This document shows, piece by piece, positions 25,960 to 33,762 of a stretch of 64,000 nucleotides of DNA (positions within the stretch are counted from its first letter, which is position 1; each line of letters starts with the position of its first letter). A program made the position numbers and the translations under genes. Source of the DNA: Paraburkholderia rhizosphaerae (GTDB lineage Bacteria > Pseudomonadota > Gammaproteobacteria > Burkholderiales > Burkholderiaceae); assembly GCF_004366595.1 (NCBI RefSeq), contig NZ_SORE01000015.1, forward strand, positions 109,250 to 173,249, read 5' to 3'. The notes beneath the pieces are model-generated. The model was given only the letters and a program-made list of their open reading frames with translations, did no database searches and was not told the origin of the DNA.

Positions 25960-26627
25960 GCAAGTCAGGGCATCTACAAGATCGTGATCGATTCGAGTAG
26001 CGATCCTAATGGCCCCAGCGAGAATCCTACGTTTGGCGGCAAATCGTTCGGTAGCGTCGGCGCATACGAAAAGTACGCGGCGTTGCGTTCGGTCGCCTCG
26101 ATCCTGCCGATCCTCATAACTCAGGCATCGTCGACATTGCTCTGGCGCCGTGCGACTCGAACGGCATGGTCGACTATTCGATGGACTTCTACATACTGCG
26201 GCCGGTCGATCTCAGCAAGGGAAACCACAAGGTCTTCTATGAAATTGAAAACCGCGGCAGCAAGCAGTTCGGTGCCGTCGACGAGTCCTCGGGAGGAAAT
26301 AATCCGACCACGGCCGCGGACGCCGGCGACGCGTTCCTGATGAATCAGGGCTACACGCTGGTCTGGAGTGGCTGGGATCCCGGGGGTCGCGCCCACCGGC
26401 CGTTCGCGCCGATGGCGGCGGCGCGTACCAGCATCGGCGATCCGCGCCCGTCGCTGACCGAGCGCTACGGCACGCACGCCGGTTACGTCGCCGCGGTCAC
26501 CGCTGCCGCACAGGCACTCGAAGCGCAACGGATGCTGTTGCCGGCCGATGTTCAAACGTACATTACGAATGCGCAGGCTCCGGTCACGGTGATCAACAAC
26601 CCGGTGTATGGCTCGTACGCGTTCTGA
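25960..26627 (+). pseudogene. Decayed alpha/beta-hydrolase-domain protein gene
   Basis: Two frames together match one family of large exported alpha/beta-hydrolase-domain proteins. The first (IYKIVIDSSSD, NPTFGGKSFGSVGAYEKY) is open to about 26090; the homology then continues in another frame as DPADPHNSGIVDIALAPCD and MVDYSMDFYILRPVDLSKGN, so there is a frameshift near 26085-26105. The second part reads NPTTAADAGDAFLMNQGYTL and VWSGWDPGG, then jumps at about 26445 from the N-terminal domain straight to the family's C-terminal end (LTERYGTHAGYVAAVTAAAQ, RMLLPADVQTYI), implying a large internal deletion. No signal peptide is left at the 5' end. It is not expected to be functional. Confidence 0.75.
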
Positions 26628-26766
26628 GGTAGTCAGGCGCGCCACGCGCTGCACGCGTGGCGCGCCTGATCAGCGATACAGGTGTCATCCAACGATAAAG
26701 CCGCTCGGGCCGCATGCTCGATGGGGTCTGGCGAAAACCTGACCACCTTGCAATGACCCACGCACG

Positions 26767-26794
26767 TTCACCGCACAGGTGGGCACGTTATACT
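26767..26794 (+). promoter_or_regulatory. Candidate promoter of the racemase gene
   Basis: TTCACC (26767-26772), a 16-base spacer and TATACT (26789-26794) lie about 84 bases upstream of the racemase ATG. The -10 is good and the -35 partial. Confidence 0.45.
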
Positions 26795-26877
26795 CCGGCG
26801 TTCATATCATCGTGCGGCTATTTTGATGCTCGTTGTTTGCCGCTATCCACCACAACGACCAGGGCGCACAGACAGCG

Positions 26878-27576
26878 ATGAAAACAATTGGCGTGATCGG
26901 CGGCATGAGCTGGGAGTCGTCGGCCGAGTACTACCGGCTGCTGAATCGCCATGCGAAGGCGCGGCTGGGTGGGCATCACAATGCACGCAGTCTGATGCTG
27001 ACGGTCGATTTTGCGTCGATTGAAGAAGACCAGCGCGCTGGCGCGTGGGAGCGGCTTGGCGAACGGATGGCCGATGCCGCGCAACGCCTCGAGCGTGGCG
27101 GCGCCGATATCGTGCTGCTCGCTACGAACACGATGCATCGCGTGTACGAAACGGTCGAAGCGTCGATTCGCATACCGTTTCTGCATATCGCCGATCCGAC
27201 CGGCGAAGCATTGCGTACGGCGGGCATCGAGCGGGTCGGCTTGCTCGGCACGCGGTACACGATGGAACAGACGTTTTACGCGGGTCGCTTGCGCGATCGT
27301 TTCGGCCTCGACACGCTCGTTCCGGATGACGCAACACGCCACGACGTGCATCGGATCATCTACGATGAGCTGTGCCACGGCGTGATCGACGCGCAATCGC
27401 GGCAAATCTATCAGCGAGCGATCGACACGATGGCGGCGCGTGGCGCGCAGGCGGTGATTCTCGGATGCACGGAAATCACGCTGCTGATCAAACAGGAAGA
27501 CACTTCGTTGCAAGTTTTCGATACCACTGCCCTGCACGCTCAAAGAGCAGTGGATTGGGCCATTCAAAACCGATAA
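26878..27576 (+). CDS. Aspartate/glutamate racemase family protein (YgeA-like)
   Basis: A cytosolic PLP-independent amino acid racemase of 232 residues. The N-terminus MKTIGVIGGMSWESSAEYY and ARSLMLTVDFASIEEDQ are typical. The two catalytic positions are asymmetric: Thr in LLATNTMHRV where many racemases have Cys, and Cys in ILGCTEITLL. The same Thr/Cys pair is known for E. coli YgeA, which prefers the L-to-D direction. The ATG at 26878 starts the conserved region, though the frame is open 15 codons further. It stands alone. Substrate (Asp, Glu or another acid) is not predictable from the sequence. Confidence 0.85.
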   Translation: MKTIGVIGGMSWESSAEYYRLLNRHAKARLGGHHNARSLMLTVDFASIEEDQRAGAWERLGERMADAAQRLERGGADIVLLATNTMHRVYETVEASIRIPFLHIADPTGEALRTAGIERVGLLGTRYTMEQTFYAGRLRDRFGLDTLVPDDATRHDVHRIIYDELCHGVIDAQSRQIYQRAIDTMAARGAQAVILGCTEITLLIKQEDTSLQVFDTTALHAQRAVDWAIQNR

Positions 27577-27715
27577 ACTGCCCGTCGGCCTGAGCTTCTT
27601 TTACCCCAACAATTGATGAGGATCACGTATCGACTGCCTGTCTACCCTGTCTTTTACCGCTCATGTGGCACAACCAGTGAGTGCGTGCCTGTATTTCGTT
27701 CAAGGAGATCAGACG

Positions 27716-28087
27716 ATGACGATCAACCAGTCGCCCCAGCCCGCAGCACACTATCAGGAGGACGCACGCGTCGAACTCCTCGAGCGCATCGTGGACAGCG
27801 CTCTGATCGCAGGACATCGACACATCAAGCAATTCTCCCGACTTGCCGCATTGGCTCGCGCGATCGCAAATGAGCACATCTCGTCCGAAGACCGCGCAAC
27901 GCTTATCGGCGTCGTGGAGAACATTGCCCACCACGCCGAACTCGATGCCACACTCGATATGGAATTTTTCGGAGGCGTTCGCGCCGGCCAGGTGATTGGC
28001 AGACTGGTTCGGATGGCGGGCAAGCGGAGCACCGCTCAGAATACATGTGTCATTTCTGCTTCGGACCCGAACGTCACAAAACACTAA
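27716..28087 (+). CDS. Hypothetical protein, 123 residues
   Basis: Not recognised. The ATG at 27716 has an AAGGAG ribosome site at 27702-27707; the frame is open 17 codons further upstream without one. The product looks soluble and largely helical: a short disordered start (MTINQSPQPAAHYQEDARVE), then helices around LLERIVDSALIAGHRHIKQF and RLAALARAIANEHISSEDRA, and ENIAHHAELDATLDMEFFGG. No membrane segment or signal is present. Neighbours (a racemase before, a beta-helix protein after) give no functional hint. Confidence 0.6.
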   Translation: MTINQSPQPAAHYQEDARVELLERIVDSALIAGHRHIKQFSRLAALARAIANEHISSEDRATLIGVVENIAHHAELDATLDMEFFGGVRAGQVIGRLVRMAGKRSTAQNTCVISASDPNVTKH

Positions 28088-28349
28088 CGCATCGGGTGTG
28101 TCGCGCGCGTCATGCCGCGCACAGGTCGTTTGGTGGCGCGGTGTGGAGCTAACGTCGAACCGCGAAGCGTTCAAAGCGGATGCGCAGCCGGCGGAAGTTG
28201 GCAATCTTGAGAAAACGTCGCGGCGGAGGTGTCGTGCTCGCGACACGGGTGCACGGATCCCTATTCCCGCGCCCGTTTCATACAACACGGTGAGTATCCG
28301 TGATTGAGCGATCCTCGATTTCCTCGTGACATAGCTTTCTCCTGCACTC
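28088..28349. other. Spacer, no gene seen
   Basis: About 260 bases with no supported coding region or clear promoter. A long open frame on the opposite strand crosses it but also spans three well-supported plus-strand genes, so it is not credited. Confidence 0.4.
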
Positions 28350-28532
28350 ATGCCAGTATCGCTACAGCGTATTGATCTGGTCTTCGGGTATAAACTGGAG
28401 GTCGTCCCCGAGTGCGAACTTTCCGCCGCCGAAGCCGAAGTGAAGGCGATCAGGGAGACCGTCATGTCGCCGCATGGCTGGGGCGCCGTGGCAGCGTTTT
28501 TCATATCCGGCGCTACCCCCGAGGAGAAATGA
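28350..28532 (+). CDS. Small hypothetical protein coupled to the beta-helix gene
   Basis: A 60-residue frame (MPVSLQRIDLVFGYKLEVV...) ends in a TGA that overlaps the ATG of the next gene, and its last codons carry the GAGGAG used by that gene. This arrangement suggests translational coupling and so a real small gene or leader. The product is acidic and soluble with a short hydrophobic stretch (WGAVAAFFISG). No family is recognised, and no ribosome site is obvious before its own ATG, so it could be chance or a gene remnant. Confidence 0.35.
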   Translation: MPVSLQRIDLVFGYKLEVVPECELSAAEAEVKAIRETVMSPHGWGAVAAFFISGATPEEK

Positions 28533-29140
28533 TGGATCGTACCCAGCACGTCAACGCCAAGCCCCAGATTCACCCTTCCGCGTACATCGCTCCGAGCGCC
28601 GTGGTGAGCGGCAACGTCACCATCGGGCCAGAAACCGTGGTGTCCTACGGCGCGGTACTGGTAGCCGACGGCGGCCGCATCGTCGTGGGCCGCAACACAG
28701 TCATCATGGAACATGCGATCGTGCGTAGCTCGGGCTATAGCGATTGCCTCGTCGGCAACAACGTGATGATCGGCCCTCACACGCACCTGAGCGGCTGCGC
28801 GGTCGGAGACGAATGCTTTATCGCCACAGGTGCGTCGGTTTTCAACGGGGCAACCCTCGGCAAATGGAGCGAAGTACGGATCAACGGCGTGGTGCATCTG
28901 AAGACGGTGCTGCCTGAGGAATCGACTGTACCAATCGGGTGGATCGCCGTGGGAGATCCAGTCAGAATGTTTCCGCCCGACCAGCACGATGAAATCTGGG
29001 CCATCCAGAAAGAGCTGAATTTCCCGATGAACGTCTTTGGTGTGGAACGCAACGGCCCATCCCCCGATAGTCCAATCAAACAGATGACCGGGAAGTACGG
29101 GCGCTACGTGATCCATGCAAGGACAAGAAGCGACGGCTGA
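28532..29140 (+). CDS. Gamma-carbonic-anhydrase-like left-handed beta-helix protein
   Basis: About 202 residues of hexapeptide-repeat sequence (IHPSAYIAPSAVVSGNVTIG, VSYGAVLVADGGRIVVGRNT, VGNNVMIGPHTHLSGCAVGD, CFIATGASVFNGATLG), the parallel beta-helix fold of gamma-class carbonic anhydrases and PaaY-like thioesterases. Histidines at the expected strand positions (EHAIVRSS, GPHTHLSG) are compatible with a metal site between trimer subunits, although activity cannot be asserted. GAGGAG is 6 bases before the ATG at 28532; an ATG 3 bases earlier is less well spaced. The substrate is unknown. It is the last intact gene before the IS remnant and T3SS. Confidence 0.75.
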   Translation: MDRTQHVNAKPQIHPSAYIAPSAVVSGNVTIGPETVVSYGAVLVADGGRIVVGRNTVIMEHAIVRSSGYSDCLVGNNVMIGPHTHLSGCAVGDECFIATGASVFNGATLGKWSEVRINGVVHLKTVLPEESTVPIGWIAVGDPVRMFPPDQHDEIWAIQKELNFPMNVFGVERNGPSPDSPIKQMTGKYGRYVIHARTRSDG

Positions 29141-29164
29141 GTCTCGCGCCCGCCAATCGGCATG

Positions 29165-29306
29165 CGCTGCCTGGCAGGGCCGAAGACGCACGCGGCACGG
29201 AGTCTGGCCGTCATCATCGACCTGTTCAGCCGGCAGGTGATCGGCTGGTTCATGCCGCCGCACCTGAAGGCGGAACAGGTGACGGTTTCGCTGCGCATGG
29301 CATGCT
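29165..29306 (+). mobile_element. IS3-family transposase (OrfB, DDE core) remnant
   Basis: A short plus-strand frame encodes LAVIIDLFSRQVIGWFM followed by PHLKAEQVTVSLRMA, which is the second-Asp region of the integrase (rve) core of IS3-family OrfB transposases. Upstream and downstream parts of the transposase are missing, and the fragment ends exactly where the sctT coding region begins. No inverted repeats are recognisable. It marks an old insertion or recombination junction at the left edge of the T3SS cluster. Confidence 0.75.
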
Positions 29307-30113
29307 TCATCTCTGATCGGCAAGCGCACGCAATTGTTCGGCGATGTGAAAGAGCGCGACCTGATCGCGCACCTGACCGATAAACATCCCGATCAGAAGC
29401 GCGAGCATCAGCACCGCAAGACCACCCTTGACCGGCTGTGCCAGCGAAACCAGATCGAGCTTCTGCGCGCCCTTGCTCGCGAGGTTGAGTCCGATGTCGA
29501 TCAGCAACAGAAGCAGCAGCGCAGGCGCCGCGAGCTTCGCCACCGTCTCCATCAGCGCATCGGTCTGGCGCAGCACGAAAACTTCCAGGAACGCGGCGGG
29601 CACCGGCATCATTTGGCCGATCGGCCACCAGTGATACGACTGAAACAATGCTCCCAACAGAAACGTCATGCCGCCGAGCGTCCAGAACGCGACGACTGCG
29701 CACTGGCTCATCAACGTCGACGTAAGCGATGTCTGCTGCCCTTGGCTGGGATTGCTCATTTGCACATTGTTGTAGCCGGTAAGATCGTCCACGTAAGTGC
29801 CGACCGCTTCAGCCACCCAGAACACCGGCGATGCGACGAACGCCATGACGAGTCCGATCACCGCTTCCTTCGCGCCCAGCATAACGAGGTGCCAGCCTTG
29901 CAGTTCCGGCATCAACGCCTGCTGGCCAAACGCGATATACGAACCCCACAGCATGACGATTGCGTTGCGCAGCGTGCCTTGCAGGACATGGTCGGCGGTC
30001 GGCGGAAAAATGATCATGATCACTAGCAGGCGGACGCCGCACAGCGCCACCAGCGTGAAGAAATGCATCAGGATGCCGCCGAGTTCGGGAATACCGCTCT
30101 CAAAGACGTTCAT
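29307..30113 (-). CDS. sctT: Type III secretion export apparatus protein SctT
   Basis: An inner-membrane component of the T3SS export gate (HrcT/SpaR/YscT/FliR family), which assembles with SctR and SctS into the helical pore. It is 268 residues with several hydrophobic helices (HFFTLVALCGVRLLVIMIIF, VIGLVMAFVASPVFWVAEA, APALLLLLLIDIGLNLASKG). The start overlaps the sctO stop (ATGA). It is the last gene of the hrpB1-to-sctT operon, and its 3' end touches the IS3-type remnant. Confidence 0.92.
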   Translation of the reverse strand: MNVFESGIPELGGILMHFFTLVALCGVRLLVIMIIFPPTADHVLQGTLRNAIVMLWGSYIAFGQQALMPELQGWHLVMLGAKEAVIGLVMAFVASPVFWVAEAVGTYVDDLTGYNNVQMSNPSQGQQTSLTSTLMSQCAVVAFWTLGGMTFLLGALFQSYHWWPIGQMMPVPAAFLEVFVLRQTDALMETVAKLAAPALLLLLLIDIGLNLASKGAQKLDLVSLAQPVKGGLAVLMLALLIGMFIGQVRDQVALFHIAEQLRALADQR

Positions 30114-30646
30114 CGGCCTGCTCCCGCGGCCGCGGCCGCGCTGCGTGCGTCCCGCAACGACGCCAGCCGACGCGCGACGGCACCCTCTTCGGACTCTTCG
30201 TCCTGCGCATCGTCAGCGCGGTTCTGCGCTTGCGCGCGTAACGCCGTGACGCGCTTTTTGCAAAGATCGATCCGTGCGTCATTGCGCAGAATCGCGCTGC
30301 GAGTTTGCGCAATTTGCTCGCCAATCTGCGCAAGCGTATCGCGTAGCTGCGCGAGCGTGAGCAGCAACGCGTCACGTTCCGAAGCGGTGCGGGCACGTTG
30401 CTCCTGCCAGCCAAGCAACTCGTCGATGCGCAGTGCCCGCTGGCCGTTCATCATTCCTTCGATGCGCACTTCGTGGCGGGCCAGTTCGTCGTTTGCACGA
30501 GCAACGTTATCCTGCTGGTTGCAAACCTGCTGTTGCGCGTCGCCTTCACAAGCGCGCTGCGCGGCCAGCGTTTCGCGCAGCTTCCTGTCCACGCGTTCGA
30601 GCCGGCGCATCACCACGCCGTACGACCGCATGAGAGCATCCTTCAT
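30110..30646 (-). CDS. sctO: Type III secretion stalk protein SctO (HrpB7/YscO position)
   Basis: About 178 residues, mostly charged coiled-coil (LERVDRKLRETLAAQRACEG, RIDELLGWQEQRARTASERD, LAQLRDTLAQIGEQIAQTRS). That form and the place between sctN and sctT identify the stalk that sits in the ATPase ring, equivalent to HrpB7 in Ralstonia and Xanthomonas. The ATG at 30646 has AGGAGG seven bases upstream; the frame extends further but without a ribosome site. Sequence identity in this family is low, so the call rests on coiled-coil form and gene order. Confidence 0.78.
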   Translation of the reverse strand: MKDALMRSYGVVMRRLERVDRKLRETLAAQRACEGDAQQQVCNQQDNVARANDELARHEVRIEGMMNGQRALRIDELLGWQEQRARTASERDALLLTLAQLRDTLAQIGEQIAQTRSAILRNDARIDLCKKRVTALRAQAQNRADDAQDEESEEGAVARRLASLRDARSAAAAAGAGR

Positions 30647-30686
30647 TTTCTCAATCCTCCTTTGCAGTTCCTGGCCGTGCCACCCA

Positions 30687-32051
30687 TTAATGCGGCGCGA
30701 AGCGCCGCAGTGCGGCCAGCGTGTCGGCGCGCGAGCTGAACTCATCCGTGCGCTGGCACAGGAATTCGCGAATCGCATCGTTCCTGCGCACCGCCTCGTC
30801 GGCCAACGGGTCGCCGCCTTCGCGGTATTCCCCCAACTGCAACAGCGTTTCGATTTCGCGGTGCTTCGCCATCAGCCGGCGCACGTGTCCGGCCGCCGCC
30901 ATGTGCTCGTTGTCGGTGACTTGCGGCATCACGCGCGACAGGCTCGCGCCCACATCGATAGCGGGGTACTGATTGCGTGCTGCGATGTCGCGCGACAGGA
31001 TCATGTGTCCGTCGAGAATGCCGCGTACCTCCTCCGCAATGGGGTCGCTGGCCGATTCGTCCTCGGCCAGCACCGTGTAGAGAGCGGTAATGGAGCCGTG
31101 CTCAGAGAGTCCAGCGCGTTCGAGAAGACGCGGAAGTTCCGCGAAAATTGACGGCGGAAATCCGCGCCGGGCCGGCGGCTCGCCCGCGGCGAGACCGATC
31201 TCGCGTTGTGCGCGGGCAAAGCGCGTCAGCGAATCCATCATCAGCAGCACGCGCTTGCCGGCGTCGCGGAAATATTCAGCAATCGCGGTAGCCGCGTACG
31301 CCGCCTTCACGCGCTCGATCGACGACCGGTCCGACGTCGCGCATACGACGATCGAGCGCGCCATGCCTTCAGGGCCAAGAATCTGTTCGACGAACTCCCG
31401 CACTTCGCGACCGCGTTCGCCGATCAGCGCGATGACGTTCACATCGCAGGCCGTGCCGCGGGCGAACATGCCCATCAGCGTGCTCTTGCCCACCCCAGCC
31501 GGTGCAAAGATGCCCATGCGCTGACCTTCGCCTAGCGTCAGCATGCCGTCCACGGCGCGCACGCCCGTGTCAAGCGGACGGTCAAGCAACGGCCGGCTCA
31601 TCGCGTTGGGCGGATCCGCGTAAATCGGCCGGAACTCCCCAGTGTCGATCAGTCCGCGGCCGTCGAGTGGCGCACCGACGCTGTCTATCACCCGTCCATA
31701 CAGCGGCGCGCCCACCGGAACCATCAGCGGCCGGCGCAATGCGACAACCTGCGTTTCGCGCGACAGGTCCGCAAGCCGGCCGAACGGCGACAGCAATGCG
31801 GTGTCGCGCGAGAATCCGACCACTTCGGCGAGCTGCATCGTGATGCCCTGCGCGGTGCGCAATTCGCACAGTTCGCCGAGCCGCACATCGATACCGCCGA
31901 CGCGTATGAGCGTACCGATCGCTTCAAGTACCTTGCCGCGCACCGATAGCGCCGGACTGTCGTCAAGTTCCGCCTCAATGGAATCGGCGAGGATGTTCAG
32001 GCGCTCGAGTTCGTCATTGGCCTGTGCGTCGGGCGCGATGTGATGCGTCAT
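30687..32051 (-). CDS. sctN: Type III secretion ATPase SctN
   Basis: The F1-beta-like hexameric ATPase that strips chaperones and unfolds effectors at the cytoplasmic face. Walker A is GIFAPAGVGKSTLMGMF (near residue 180), Walker B is RVLLMMDSLTRFARAQ, and RRGFPPSIFAELPRLLERAG is the T3SS/flagellar ATPase signature. Length is 454 residues. The ATG at 32051 overlaps the sctL stop by 4 bases. The open frame continues upstream through the sctL repeat as a run of Cys-Arg-Lys triplets, which is an out-of-frame shadow and not part of the protein. Confidence 0.95.
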   Translation of the reverse strand: MTHHIAPDAQANDELERLNILADSIEAELDDSPALSVRGKVLEAIGTLIRVGGIDVRLGELCELRTAQGITMQLAEVVGFSRDTALLSPFGRLADLSRETQVVALRRPLMVPVGAPLYGRVIDSVGAPLDGRGLIDTGEFRPIYADPPNAMSRPLLDRPLDTGVRAVDGMLTLGEGQRMGIFAPAGVGKSTLMGMFARGTACDVNVIALIGERGREVREFVEQILGPEGMARSIVVCATSDRSSIERVKAAYAATAIAEYFRDAGKRVLLMMDSLTRFARAQREIGLAAGEPPARRGFPPSIFAELPRLLERAGLSEHGSITALYTVLAEDESASDPIAEEVRGILDGHMILSRDIAARNQYPAIDVGASLSRVMPQVTDNEHMAAAGHVRRLMAKHREIETLLQLGEYREGGDPLADEAVRRNDAIREFLCQRTDEFSSRADTLAALRRFAPH

Positions 32052-33040
32052 GCCGGCTCCTGCTCGATCATGGGAGCGATGAAAGGAGCGGCACTCTCGG
32101 CACTCTCGGCACTCTCGGCACTCTCGGCACTTTCGGCACTTTCGGCACTTTCGGCACTTTCGGCACTTTCGGCACTTTCGGCACTTTCGCCGATGCCGCC
32201 GCGGGCTTCGCATCGCACTTCGTTCATGGGTTCCGCCTGGTCGGCTTCGGCTCCGGCGGCGGGCACGGTGCCCAATCGGGTAGCACCGTCTGAAGCGTCG
32301 CCAGTGTGCTCGTCGCTATTCATGCGGCGCAACGCGCGCGCCACTGCCGCACGCACCGCATCGATCTGCACATCCATGCTCGCGTCGATCGATCCGATAT
32401 CCGTCTCGCAGATGCACGCGCCCACTTCAAGCGAACGGTCGCCGATCACTGTGACCGGCACAGGCCGGCCGCGCTCGCGCCAGCCTGCCGCGGCCCGTTC
32501 GAATTCCTGAACGGCCGCGTCGCGCTGAGCCGGATTGACGCGGATGCGCAAATGGCTGCCGTCGTCGATGATGCGGTCGACCGCATCCGAAGCGCGGGCG
32601 AACAGTACCGCCGGTCGCTCGTTGATCACGATCTTTTCGACGGCCGCAACGACCAGCCCGGCGATCCGCTGACGTAGCGACATCTGGAGTTCGCGACGTT
32701 GCGCGAGCAGTTGTGCGGTCTGTTCGTACCACTGCGAAAGCGCTTCGCGGCGGCCGGCCTCATAACCGCGCTGGTGGCCCGTATCGAATTCGCGTTGTGC
32801 CTCGACGCGCATCCCCGCAGCGTCGGTAGCGGCCGCGGCGACGATGGACGCTGCCTCGTCGTGCGCTGCGGCGAGTACGTCGCGATGCTGATGTTGCAGC
32901 AGGACGTAACCCTCATCGAGTTCGACGAGTCGCGCTAGTGTCTCGCGCCTGACAATGTCGCCGCCCACGCCGACGCCCACGCAGTGCAATGCGTCACTAC
33001 CGGTCGGTTCGGCTTGCGGCTCTCTTAACCAGATGACCAT
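32048..33040 (-). CDS. sctL: Type III secretion stator protein SctL, with (ESA)n C-terminal repeat
   Basis: Negative regulator or stator of the ATPase (HrpB5/YscL/FliH family). Residues 1-90 contain the family's N-terminal pattern (RRETLARLVELDEGYVLL, AAHDEAASIVAAAATDA); the middle has a helical segment and the conserved C-domain (RIAGLVVAAVEKIVINERPA, LRIRVNPAQRDAAV, ICETDIGSIDASMDVQID). About 75 residues then extend beyond the usual end, including 11 consecutive Glu-Ser-Ala units encoded by a 9-base tandem repeat. AGGAG precedes the ATG. It overlaps sctK upstream and sctN downstream. The acidic repeated tail is unusual for SctL. Confidence 0.9.
   Translation of the reverse strand: MVIWLREPQAEPTGSDALHCVGVGVGGDIVRRETLARLVELDEGYVLLQHQHRDVLAAAHDEAASIVAAAATDAAGMRVEAQREFDTGHQRGYEAGRREALSQWYEQTAQLLAQRRELQMSLRQRIAGLVVAAVEKIVINERPAVLFARASDAVDRIIDDGSHLRIRVNPAQRDAAVQEFERAAAGWRERGRPVPVTVIGDRSLEVGACICETDIGSIDASMDVQIDAVRAAVARALRRMNSDEHTGDASDGATRLGTVPAAGAEADQAEPMNEVRCEARGGIGESAESAESAESAESAESAESAESAESAESAESAAPFIAPMIEQEPA
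32090..32188 (-). repeat. Eleven tandem 9-base units encoding (Glu-Ser-Ala)11 in SctL
   Basis: On the plus strand the units read GGCACTCTC (four copies from 32090) and then GGCACTTTC (seven copies to 32188). In the sctL frame they encode GAG/GAA AGT GCC. The unit is a multiple of three, so copy-number change would lengthen or shorten the SctL tail without breaking the frame. The single C/T difference divides the array into two homogeneous blocks, suggesting recent expansion. Confidence 0.95.
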
Positions 33041-33723
33041 GTGTGCTCCTGAAAAAAGTCTGGAAGTCGGCTCATAAACTGCACGCTAACGTCCTTATGA
33101 CCGAATGTTCCGTACGCGGACAGCCACGATGGAAGCGCCACATCGGCGCCCCATGCGAACCGCAACAGCGCAAGCGGGGCGGACGGCTTGCACAGCCCGG
33201 CGTGGGCAAAATGACAATAGCCTTCCCACGCGAGGCCGGCTCCGTCGAGTTCGTCGAGCGACGCCATCCCGTAGTCCCGCATCAGCCGGTCCACGGCCGG
33301 CGCGTTCGGCATCTCGATCAGCCAGCGCAGCGCAGCGGACGCATTGCGGCCAAGCCATAGGGACACCCGTTCCCGGCTTTCGCGGTCTACCCAGTAGCGC
33401 AATTCCGCCCGACGGAAATGCAGTGCCCGCAAACGCAATGCGCACATCGCCTCGTGCACCGGTAGCGCCGCAAGCGGTGCCGTAGCGCCACGGAACGCCG
33501 CGAGCGGCGGCGGCGCGCAACCCGCGGCGCGCAGCCACGTTTCCGCCGCTCGTATGAGCAGCAAGCGAGTGCCGGGAGAGTCTCCGTCGGGCAGTCGGGC
33601 CAGAGCGCTGCCACGCCAGTCCGGATGCATCCAGTCGAACAGGGTGGTCCGGTTCGACTGGTATCGCATCAGCATGTCCGCAAGGCGGGCCGCAACGCTG
33701 CCGTGCCGTTCGATATCGGTCAT
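33025..33723 (-). CDS. sctK: Type III secretion sorting-platform protein SctK (HrpB4)
   Basis: A 232-residue protein between sctJ and sctL, the position of HrpB4/SctK, which links the cytoplasmic sorting platform to the inner ring. Recognisable features are an N-terminal MLMRYQSNRTTLFDWMHPDW and the internal ELRYWVDRESRERVSLWLG, with no membrane segment. It overlaps sctL by 16 bases and follows sctJ after 39 bases. The assignment leans on gene order because SctK proteins diverge strongly. Confidence 0.82.
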   Translation of the reverse strand: MTDIERHGSVAARLADMLMRYQSNRTTLFDWMHPDWRGSALARLPDGDSPGTRLLLIRAAETWLRAAGCAPPPLAAFRGATAPLAALPVHEAMCALRLRALHFRRAELRYWVDRESRERVSLWLGRNASAALRWLIEMPNAPAVDRLMRDYGMASLDELDGAGLAWEGYCHFAHAGLCKPSAPLALLRFAWGADVALPSWLSAYGTFGHKDVSVQFMSRLPDFFQEHTWSSG

Positions 33724-33762
33724 GTGCGGGTAACCTGAAAAAAATAGGCGCGGAAAGCATCA

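Noticed and set aside
27623..29329. 568-codon minus-strand frame spanning the 123-residue gene, spacer and beta-helix gene
   Set aside because: Covers well-supported plus-strand coding sequence including a clear hexapeptide-repeat protein; no recognisable motif in the antisense product.
32051..32213. N-terminal extension of sctN with Cys-Arg-Lys/Cys-Arg-Glu repeats
   Set aside because: It is the out-of-frame reading of the sctL 9-bp repeat; the sctN ATG at 32051 overlaps the sctL stop and begins the conserved protein.
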